A DNA stretch of 26,274 bases from JANQLU01 sp964434955 (GTDB lineage Bacteria; Planctomycetota; Planctomycetia; Pirellulales; Pirellulaceae), in the NCBI GenBank assembly GCA_964434955.1, contig CAYSXI010000064.1, forward strand, positions 1-26,274, given 5' to 3'. The notes under the pieces are model-generated. The model was not told the DNA's origin, ran no database searches, and saw nothing but the letters and a program-made list of their open reading frames with translations. Shown one piece after another: positions 1-6,276 of this stretch; the stretch's first letter is position 1; every line of letters starts with the position of its first letter. Position numbers and translations under genes: made by a program.

Positions 1-1052
1 GTTTCCGCAGCGTCGACAAAAACACGGAATTCCTGGCCGCATTCAATTCGCTCGAGGCGACCCGGCAAATGCGTGACACGTTCAAGCCCGCGAACAATCG
101 TCGGGAGATCGATTCCCAAAGCGATTGCCGTCGTCGCAGCGGCCAGACAGTTATAAATGTGCCCATCACCAATCATATGGGTCCGAACCGGAACGGTATC
201 GCTTCCGGCTTTCAAAAGGAAGCACTGTTCACTGCTGCAGCGTTCGACCAGTTTGGCTTGAACCTCCGCTTCCTGACGCACGGAATACGTCAATGCCGGC
301 GAAGTTACCTGGTCCAGAATTTTGATCGTGGCCGGATCGTCGGCGTTGAGGACCGCGATGCCCGTTTCCGAAAGCAAGTCCAGGATGCGTAGTTTGCTGC
401 GAATGTAATTGTCGGTTGAACCGTGCAGGTCCAGGTGTTCGCGTCGCAGATTGGTGATCACGGCGATGTCGAGGTCGATACCTTCGGTTTTCTTTTCGAC
501 CAACATTTGGCTCGAGAGTTCCATCACCAAATGATCTTTCCCGCCGGCGACTTTTTCTCTCATGGTGGCGGCAAGATGGGGAGCCGAAAGTTGGTTTAAC
601 TCGGGGTCGTTGGATTCAGAATCTTTTGAAATCGACGTGATGGCGGCCGGCTGGTAGTCGGCTTCTCGCAGGATCGACTCGATCAGATGGCAGGTCACGG
701 TTTTGCCTTGGGAGCCCGTGACGCCGATGGTCTGAGTTGCGGTCGACGGCTGTCCGGCGAGCGCCTGGCAAAGCGTGGCATAGGCCGCGCGGCTATCCTC
801 GACGATACATTGTGGACAATCCACCGCCAGAAAACGCTCGCTCAAGATGCTAGAAGCTCCACGTCCGATGGCTTCTTTGACGTAATCATGTCCGTCGTCA
901 TCGGAACAAACGATTGCCACGTAGAGGTCATTGGATTCACATTCGCTCCAGAGGCCGGAGCAGGAAGTCACCAGGATGTCCTGGCTGCCGATGATGCGTG
1001 CGTCAGGCAAGAGTTGTCTGAGGCTAATGGCGGAACAATTTGCAAGCTGCAT
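1..1052 (-). CDS. murE: Mur ligase, MurE-type (UDP-MurNAc-dipeptide:amino acid ligase), C-terminus outside the window
   Basis: MurE adds the third amino acid of the peptidoglycan stem peptide in the cytoplasm, using ATP. About 350 residues are visible; the gene runs off the left edge. The N-terminal domain has the MurE-like order DLYVAIV, DGHDYVKEAIGRGA and a 'VEDSRAAYATLCQALAGQP' segment. It is followed by a P-loop GVTGSQGKT, the central-domain block TNLRREHLDLHGSTDNY and, just before the edge, VFVDAAE, which matches the usual VDYAH segment of MurE. The ATG at 1052 has a perfect AAGGAGG ribosome site (plus-strand 1060-1066) seven bases upstream. The residues that choose the third amino acid (the DNPR-type motif) lie beyond the edge, so specificity for diaminopimelate or lysine cannot be read. 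It is divergent from the HTH-EIIA gene. The Mur-ligase call is firm; MurE rather than MurF rests on the N-terminal domain. Confidence 0.85.
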   Translation of the reverse strand, partial: MQLANCSAISLRQLLPDARIIGSQDILVTSCSGLWSECESNDLYVAIVCSDDDGHDYVKEAIGRGASSILSERFLAVDCPQCIVEDSRAAYATLCQALAGQPSTATQTIGVTGSQGKTVTCHLIESILREADYQPAAITSISKDSESNDPELNQLSAPHLAATMREKVAGGKDHLVMELSSQMLVEKKTEGIDLDIAVITNLRREHLDLHGSTDNYIRSKLRILDLLSETGIAVLNADDPATIKILDQVTSPALTYSVRQEAEVQAKLVERCSSEQCFLLKAGSDTVPVRTHMIGDGHIYNCLAAATTAIALGIDLPTIVRGLERVTHLPGRLERIECGQEFRVFVDAAE

Positions 1053-1175
1053 GTCGTGGCCTCCTTGCCATCAACGTTTGCTCAGGTTGTAAACTTCGAG
1101 TTTCGGACTCGCCGGTATCTCAAAGTTTGCTCGGCATTCGAGGCAATTCCGTTTGCAGCCGAGCAACTTTGTATG

Positions 1176-1203
1176 ATTGTTGATAAGACGATTTTGGTGT
1201 CAA
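1176..1203 (-). promoter_or_regulatory. Possible sigma70-like promoter for the Mur ligase gene
   Basis: Reading the minus strand, a perfect -35 hexamer TTGACA (1203 to 1198) is followed after 16 bases by AACAAT (1181 to 1176), a 4 of 6 match to TATAAT. The start of transcription would fall near 1169, giving a leader of about 117 bases. The -10 element is weak and no experiment supports the call. Confidence 0.35.
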
Positions 1204-1275
1204 GATTGATCGGATATCCAATACAAGCAACAATCAATACTGCAAGCACATTGGTGATTTCACTAGGAACAAGTT

Positions 1276-1983
1276 TTGGCTGACGATGATTTTGATGTTG
1301 ACTCGCTCGCCGTGTTTTTACACGTGACGCCGGCTCAGGTCGAAAAGATGGCGTCTCGGGGAAAAATACCGGGGCGAAAAATCGGTGGGGCATGGCGATT
1401 TGCCCGAGCAGAAATACACCATTGGTTCGAAGATAAAATCGGACTTGCGGACGGAGAGGGTTTGCGCGAGATGCAGCAAATGCTTGAGCGATACGATTCG
1501 CATCCGGAACAAGAGCGGTTACCCATTTCGGAGTTGTTGCCGGAACATCAAATTCTACTGCCATTGAACGGACGAACAAAAAACTCGGTCATCGATACAG
1601 TATGTCAATTCGCGGGTGACCTGGGGCTGCTTTGGGATCCGAACAAGATGGCCGATGCAATTCGGGCGCGTGAGAGTTTGCACCCGACAGCCTTGGAAAG
1701 CGGTGTTGCCTTGATGCACCCACGACGTCCGCTTTCAAACCTGATGGCCGATCCATTCCTGATTCTTGGACGCACGCAAAGCGGGATCCCATTCGGAGGG
1801 CCGCGCGGTTGTTTGACAGACCTGTTTTTTTTGATCGCATCCGTTGACGATGCCGGGCATCTGCGCGTCTTGACTCAGCTAAGTCGATTGATCACCAACG
1901 GTGAAACCGTGAGCCAACTTCGAATGGCCGAGTCCGCCGCGGAAGTTTTCGAAATCATTGTTTCAGCCGAGCGGGAGCTTTGA
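1276..1983 (+). CDS. HTH (excisionase/MerR-like) domain fused to a PTS EIIA (PtsN-type) domain
   Basis: The 235-residue protein joins an N-terminal DNA-binding domain to a phosphocarrier domain. Residues 8-50 (DSLAVFLHVTPAQVEKM, then IPGRKIGGAWRFARAEI) match the small winged helix of the excisionase/HTH_17 family. Residues 84-235 resemble EIIA of the nitrogen PTS (PtsN); His148 in SGVALMHPR aligns with the phosphorylated histidine of the family (usually IAIPHG). PTS domains of this kind act as phosphorylation-controlled regulators rather than sugar transporters, so a cytoplasmic PTS-responsive DNA-binding regulator is a reasonable inference; the target is unknown. The start is TTG at 1276, the only possible one because an in-frame TAG lies at 1264; AGGAAC at 1265-1270 is the ribosome site. 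The next gene begins two bases after the stop if its TTG at 1985 is used, suggesting an operon. Confidence 0.82.
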   Translation: MADDDFDVDSLAVFLHVTPAQVEKMASRGKIPGRKIGGAWRFARAEIHHWFEDKIGLADGEGLREMQQMLERYDSHPEQERLPISELLPEHQILLPLNGRTKNSVIDTVCQFAGDLGLLWDPNKMADAIRARESLHPTALESGVALMHPRRPLSNLMADPFLILGRTQSGIPFGGPRGCLTDLFFLIASVDDAGHLRVLTQLSRLITNGETVSQLRMAESAAEVFEIIVSAEREL

Positions 1984-1984
1984 T

Positions 1985-2782
1985 TTGAAAGATTCCTCGC
2001 CAAGGATTTTGATAACTGGGGACTACGAGGCCGAAGAGTTCACGCGGGTGCTGAAGTCGACCGCCTGCTCCTTCGAATTCGTGGAACTCCAAAGGCTGAC
2101 TGACTCTCCAGAAGCCCATGCGGCCGATTTGCTGGTTCTTTGCCAATCCAATCGTAACACCCTTTCGAAAACCGATTCGGACTTTCTGATCGAGAAGTTT
2201 CCACAGAGCGCCAAGCTTCTCTTGCTTGGGAGTTACTGCGAAGGAGAGCTGCGATCGGGTTCCAATTCCTTAAAGGATTGGTATCGGCGGTATTGGTATC
2301 AGTGGCGCGAATTCGCAGCCTCGTTTGCAGCCGATTGGCGCGTCGATCGACAGCATCTTGCCCAATTGCCGACGACGGCCACTGACAGTGATCGCCTTGC
2401 GATTGTCTCGGATGAACCAAGGGTGGCCCGATCGAGCGACTTGATCGTCGGTGCCAACTGCCGTTGGAATTCTGATTGGGAACTCATCAAGGACTTTTGC
2501 GATACCCAGGGAATTCCGGTTAGTCGCGACCTCGAGAGCGAAAGCATCGGTGTCTCGGTGATCGTTGAGGATTCACTTGACGAGACGCTGGAACGATCGA
2601 TCGAAAAGGAGGTCGCTCTGCGGCCAGATCGAAAAGTGGTTTTGCTTTTGAATTTTCCACGGTTGAATGATTGGGAACGCGCGAACCGGATTGGCGTATT
2701 CCGAATCATTTCCAAGCCGTTCCTAAATCGCGATCTTGCTCTGGCGTTGAGTGACGCGATGTCCGAGATGGCGAACAGCTAG
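1985..2782 (+). CDS. Protein of unknown function with two receiver-like (pseudo-receiver) folds
   Basis: I do not recognise a named family. The 265-residue protein shows two alternating strand/helix units like CheY receiver domains: RILITGD, FEFVEL, DLLVLCQ and KLLLLGS in the first half, and RLAIVSDE, VSVIVED, KVVLLLNFPR and GVFRIISKPF in the second. The final ISKPF resembles the conserved Lys-Pro of receivers, but no clear acidic pocket with a central phospho-accepting aspartate is visible, so phosphorylation is doubtful. There is no signal peptide or membrane helix. I prefer the TTG at 1985, one base after the previous stop, with GGGAG at 1973-1977 as ribosome site; an in-frame TTG at 1958 would give nine more residues and a 26-base overlap. 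Tight linkage to the HTH-EIIA gene suggests co-expression, perhaps a shared regulatory role (inference). miaA follows 96 bases later. Confidence 0.7.
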   Translation: MKDSSPRILITGDYEAEEFTRVLKSTACSFEFVELQRLTDSPEAHAADLLVLCQSNRNTLSKTDSDFLIEKFPQSAKLLLLGSYCEGELRSGSNSLKDWYRRYWYQWREFAASFAADWRVDRQHLAQLPTTATDSDRLAIVSDEPRVARSSDLIVGANCRWNSDWELIKDFCDTQGIPVSRDLESESIGVSVIVEDSLDETLERSIEKEVALRPDRKVVLLLNFPRLNDWERANRIGVFRIISKPFLNRDLALALSDAMSEMANS

Positions 2783-2878
2783 AGTTTGATTCTTCGCCCC
2801 CTCATGACAGGAAGGGGCAATTTACTTAATTTGATGATTTCCGTTAGCAGAATTTGAAATTCGCAAGTCGGAGCAGCC

Positions 2879-3868
2879 ATGTCTGAAAATGAAATTCAAG
2901 AAAATCGAGCCTTATGCGAAAAGGCTCTCGAATGCTGGTTTTTGACCGGGGCAACCGCAAGCGGCAAAACAACGGTTGCGTTGGAACTCGCGACCCAGCT
3001 TGACGCCGAAATCATCTCGCTGGATTCCATGGCGATCTATCGTGGCATGGACATTGGGACCGCGAAACCGAACGCGGAACAGCGTTCAAGGGTGCCCCAC
3101 CATCTTTTGGATATGGTTGATCCGAACGAGTCCTTTAGCGTCACCCAGTATCGCGATATGGCTCACGAGAAGATCGATGAGATCCGCGCGCGTGGTAAGC
3201 AGGTGATTTTCGCCGGTGGGACGGCGCTCTATCTTAAAGGTTTGCTTCGTGGGATTTTCGATGGCCCGGCAGCGGATTGGGAATTTCGGAAAGCCATTGA
3301 AAAGGAACTGGAAGAGGTCGGAATCGCGAAGCTCTATGAGCGCCTGGCACAAGTCGATCCGGTCTCCGCTCAGAAGCTTCATCCAAATGATACCCGGCGA
3401 ATCATTCGCGCGCTGGAAGTTTATACGACGACTGGCAAACCCATTAGTCATCTTCACACGGAATTCGAGTTCAGCACGCCGCCAGAAGCTTGCCGTGTGT
3501 TTGCCATTCGACACCCACGTCCTGTGCTTCATCAACGAATCGAAGAACGCGTGGCTACCATGTTTGATCAAGGATTGATCGAGGAAGTCCGGGGCTTACT
3601 TGAGAAATGGGGAACGCTCGGACAAACGGCTGCCCAGGCAGTCGGTTATAAAGAGGTCCTCGATTTTGTCCGCTCTGGGGAAGGCTCAGCGGAACTACGG
3701 GCGGAAACGTTCGAAAAAGTGCTGACGAGAACTCGTCGGTTTGCCCGGCACCAGGAGACTTGGTTTCGTGGATTACGAGAGTGCCGGATTCTGGACCTGA
3801 CGCCAGAAATGACACCCGCATCGATCGCGGAATCGCTAGTTGCGATGTCCGAATCAACCGCGTCCTAG
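2879..3868 (+). CDS. miaA: tRNA dimethylallyltransferase
   Basis: MiaA transfers a dimethylallyl group to A37 of tRNAs that read codons starting with U, the first step towards ms2i6A. The 329-residue protein is close to the usual 300-320 and has the family motifs in order: P-loop GATASGKT (24-31), LDSMAIYRGMDIGTAKP (48-64) with the aspartate that contacts A37, HHLLDMVDP (74-82), FAGGTALYLKGLL (111-123), the central insert with HPNDTRRIIRALEV, and a C-terminal QAVGYKEVLDF block. The first 20 residues before the P-loop strand are slightly longer than usual. The ATG at 2879 follows CGGAG (2869-2873) with a five-base spacer. No clear terminator follows. Confidence 0.95.
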   Translation: MSENEIQENRALCEKALECWFLTGATASGKTTVALELATQLDAEIISLDSMAIYRGMDIGTAKPNAEQRSRVPHHLLDMVDPNESFSVTQYRDMAHEKIDEIRARGKQVIFAGGTALYLKGLLRGIFDGPAADWEFRKAIEKELEEVGIAKLYERLAQVDPVSAQKLHPNDTRRIIRALEVYTTTGKPISHLHTEFEFSTPPEACRVFAIRHPRPVLHQRIEERVATMFDQGLIEEVRGLLEKWGTLGQTAAQAVGYKEVLDFVRSGEGSAELRAETFEKVLTRTRRFARHQETWFRGLRECRILDLTPEMTPASIAESLVAMSESTAS

Positions 3869-3987
3869 CTCGGCCCCCAGAAAAAAATTCAAATTGCCTC
3901 GCGTTCGCGAGATCGTTTGGCGTGTAGACCTGAAAGTCGACGGAATTTTCACGGTTTTTCTAACCAAATTCGTCGCAAAAAACGCAT

Positions 3988-4017
3988 TTGACTACTTAGG
4001 AAGTCCTACCTTTTACA
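3988..4017 (+). promoter_or_regulatory. Possible promoter with an inverted repeat in its spacer
   Basis: TTGACT at 3988-3993 (4 of 6 matches to TTGACA) precedes TTTTAC/TTTACA at 4011-4017 at 17-18 bases, upstream of the secreted protein gene at 4050. The spacer contains TAGGA-AG-TCCTA (3997-4008), a small inverted repeat that could be a binding site. The -10 element is poor, so confidence is low. Confidence 0.25.
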
Positions 4018-4049
4018 AATCCAACTGGGGATATTCAGGAGCAATTCTC

Positions 4050-5264
4050 ATGCACTTTGGAAAATTGGCACTCGCCTTCGCCATTCTCGTTATTGGTTTG
4101 ATTGGAACCAACGTCCAGGCCCAACAGGACGACTATTACTTGCGCAAAGTGTTGCCGAAGATTTCGGCACTGGAAGTGAAAGTCGAGAAATTTGACAACA
4201 CCGACGCTTACCAGCTAAGACGACTCAACACGGACGTCCGGCTGGCCAAGGAGATGTTTGCTCGAGCCGAATCGAAATCGCCCAGTTATGCAAAAACCAA
4301 GGAGCGTTTGGACGCAATACTCAAAAAGATGGAAGTCCTTAATAAGCCGAAAGCGGCTCCAAAGTTGAGCGTCGACAAGGCGGCAATGGAGAAAAAATAT
4401 GGCGGGCGTTACGGAGGCGCCAATGCGAAAATGCCAAAGTTTCTATACGGCGACCTCAAAGCCGATCGCAAGGATGAAATTTTGAAGTATGCCAAGCAAG
4501 TTCAACAACTCAATCATGATCTGTCAAAAGAACTTCCCGCGATGAAAGAGAACAAGGATGTTTTCAAATATCAGATCCGATACGCCGAGTACCTTGCCGG
4601 CGACATCAAGAAGCAGCATAAATCACTGATTGAGCGCCTGACGCGTCCCGCGACAAATGCCAATCAACGGCTCAAGATCGCCGCCGAAGTTGACTTGTCC
4701 AACAAAAACCATGTGATCAACCGGCTGGGCGAGCGTAGCCGGAATCAAATTGACAAGATGGTCGAAGAAGCCGAGCCAATGCTGGAGTTGGCGCTGGAAA
4801 TTGAAAGCCTGATGAAGTCCAATTTGGGCGCTTCGGCACTTCAAACCGAATTCAACAAGCTGCAGGAATTGTACAAGGCGAAAGTCGCATTGGTCGCCGG
4901 CGGAAAACTCACCGAGTTGCCCAAGTCGTTGGATAAGCCGGAGTTGGCAAAAATTGCCAAAGAGGTCCTTGCGAACAAGAAGTACAAAATATCCGGCATC
5001 AAAAAAATGGTTGTCAATGCGGACAAACGGCGAAAAGAACGCACGACGTTTGAAGTCTCTGGAGATGCAATCGAAAAGGTGGTTCGAGTCTGGGACGAAT
5101 TCCAGGTTTGCACGGTTGAGGAAATCGATGGAAAGCTTTATCTGCACTACAACACGATTGCGTACTTTCATCGGGGTGCCACAACAACACCCACCAAAAT
5201 GTGGATTATTTCGAATCGTTTTAAAAGCGCTGAAATCAGCAAGGAAAATGCTGGATTGAAATAA
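4050..5264 (+). CDS. Secreted helical protein of unknown function
   Basis: A 404-residue protein starting at ATG 4050, chosen because CAGGAG (4037-4042) lies seven bases upstream and because this start gives a clean signal peptide: Lys5, a hydrophobic stretch LALAFAILVIGLIG, and a likely cut after VQA (residue 24). The reading frame is open upstream to 3840, but that extension would bury the signal peptide. The mature protein is rich in Lys, Glu and Leu and looks mostly helical (about 25-340), with possible coiled-coil stretches such as LELALEIESLMKS. A more compact C-terminal part contains RVWDEFQVCTVEEIDGKLYLHYN and Tyr/Trp-rich segments. I recognise no enzyme motif. It is likely periplasmic or surface-exposed. 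It appears to be transcribed alone, between a possible promoter at 3988 and a terminator at 5293. Confidence 0.8.
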   Translation: MHFGKLALAFAILVIGLIGTNVQAQQDDYYLRKVLPKISALEVKVEKFDNTDAYQLRRLNTDVRLAKEMFARAESKSPSYAKTKERLDAILKKMEVLNKPKAAPKLSVDKAAMEKKYGGRYGGANAKMPKFLYGDLKADRKDEILKYAKQVQQLNHDLSKELPAMKENKDVFKYQIRYAEYLAGDIKKQHKSLIERLTRPATNANQRLKIAAEVDLSNKNHVINRLGERSRNQIDKMVEEAEPMLELALEIESLMKSNLGASALQTEFNKLQELYKAKVALVAGGKLTELPKSLDKPELAKIAKEVLANKKYKISGIKKMVVNADKRRKERTTFEVSGDAIEKVVRVWDEFQVCTVEEIDGKLYLHYNTIAYFHRGATTTPTKMWIISNRFKSAEISKENAGLK

Positions 5265-5292
5265 GAACTCGATCAATCAACTTTGAATCGAT

Positions 5293-5325
5293 ACCCGGTC
5301 GCTGAACGGTGGCCGGGTTTTTTTA
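5293..5325 (+). terminator. Rho-independent terminator after the secreted helical protein
   Basis: ACCCGGTC (5293-5300) pairs with GGCCGGGT (5311-5318) with one G-T pair, an 8-base-pair stem with a 10-base loop, followed by a run of seven T. It lies 29 bases after the stop codon of the upstream gene. Confidence 0.88.
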
Positions 5326-5390
5326 TTGCTGCCACCCGGGCGATATGTTCCAGAATCCGCATTCGCCGCTGTCGATTCGATTTTGGATTG

Positions 5391-5420
5391 TTGTGAATAC
5401 GGCGTTTGCGAAAGTAAAAT
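5391..5420 (+). promoter_or_regulatory. Possible promoter of the 5482 gene
   Basis: TTGTGA (5391-5396) and TAAAAT (5415-5420) are separated by 18 bases, matching 4 of 6 and 5 of 6 consensus positions. Transcription would start near 5427, leaving a leader of about 55 bases. The preceding gene ends in a terminator, so a promoter is expected here. Confidence 0.4.
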
Positions 5421-5481
5421 AACAAATGGGTTCAGCCGAAAATATGTAGAACAAGTACGAGTTTCCACTGAAGAGAAATCC

Positions 5482-6150
5482 ATGGCGAAAAAGACAATCA
5501 AAATCAGAATCGGGAAATATCAAGGCAGTTTCAAACTTTCGAATAGCCAGAACAAAGAGGTGACATTGGTTCAATCCGCAAGCGGCTACCTCGAGGCAAA
5601 CGTTAAACCCGGGAAGTTTAACTTGGATACCGGCCCACGGATCGGCGGCTCAAGTATTCACTTTGAAGTCAGCAAGGCGGGAAACATAAGAAATGTTTCT
5701 CCTTCGGATTCTGCGGTACCAAATGGAAACACGGTTGAACTTAAGTTGGCGAAGATTGAAATTTGTACGGCCGCCTACGAAGGTGAATTTGACACTTCCT
5801 TGAATGCCGGGGTGGTGATTGACGCAAGCAACGTGGACCATTTTGAGACAGTGGCGATCGTCGATCAGTACTTTAAGATCGACAATCGGGCTTCCGTCCT
5901 CGGAAGTTCGATTCTGGCGATAACTCGCAAAGATGGGTCCGTCGACTCCTTGAATCCTGAATCCACGGACAAGTGTGGAGGGCACATCTCATTTCGCACC
6001 AGCGAGTTAACGATTGTGACCGGAAAACAGGCGCAAAACCTGTCCGGCTATGGAAACATCTCCGCCGAAAAGAGCTACACGTTGATTCGGGGATTGATGA
6101 CTTCGCTGACGACTCATGATGGCACGGTGATTCGATTCGTGCCGCACTAG
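5482..6150 (+). CDS. Protein of unknown function, probably beta-rich
   Basis: A 222-residue protein that I cannot assign to a family. I chose the ATG at 5482 (MAKKTIKIRIGKYQGSFKL); the only other in-frame starts lie about 50 codons upstream, in the region holding the terminator tail and putative promoter. The ribosome site is weak (GAAGAG, 5470-5475). The sequence alternates short hydrophobic and polar residues (KIRIGKYQGSFKL, KLAKIEICTAAYEGEFD, SYTLIRGLMTSLTTHDG), which suggests mainly beta structure. No signal peptide, membrane helix, metal cluster or catalytic motif is visible, so it is probably cytoplasmic. It contains two cysteines, Cys98 and one in DKCGG. It lies upstream of the kinase/sigma pair, but that pair has its own better promoter, so a functional link is uncertain. 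Confidence 0.7.
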   Translation: MAKKTIKIRIGKYQGSFKLSNSQNKEVTLVQSASGYLEANVKPGKFNLDTGPRIGGSSIHFEVSKAGNIRNVSPSDSAVPNGNTVELKLAKIEICTAAYEGEFDTSLNAGVVIDASNVDHFETVAIVDQYFKIDNRASVLGSSILAITRKDGSVDSLNPESTDKCGGHISFRTSELTIVTGKQAQNLSGYGNISAEKSYTLIRGLMTSLTTHDGTVIRFVPH

Positions 6151-6207
6151 GCGTTGCCACCAATTTGGGGCGTCTTGACGAACTCTACGTTCAAAATGGG
6201 CTGGAAT

Positions 6208-6236
6208 TCGACATCTTTTGCGATCTGGACAATAAT
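6208..6236 (+). promoter_or_regulatory. Likely sigma70-type promoter of the kinase/sigma-factor unit
   Basis: TCGACA (6208-6213) and AATAAT (6231-6236) are separated by exactly 17 bases, each matching 5 of 6 consensus positions. Transcription would start near 6243, about 34 bases before the ATG at 6277. It is the best promoter-like match I found in the window. Confidence 0.55.
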
Positions 6237-6276
6237 CATGGATCCGTTTGCGTTTCATGTTTTGTCCTCGTAATCA

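Noticed and set aside
69..392. 107-residue plus-strand open frame at the left edge
   Set aside because: It lies opposite conserved Mur ligase codons and has no recognisable content.
2793..2822. GCCCC/GGGGC stem before miaA as terminator
   Set aside because: Five pairs with a mismatch and no T-run; too weak to list.
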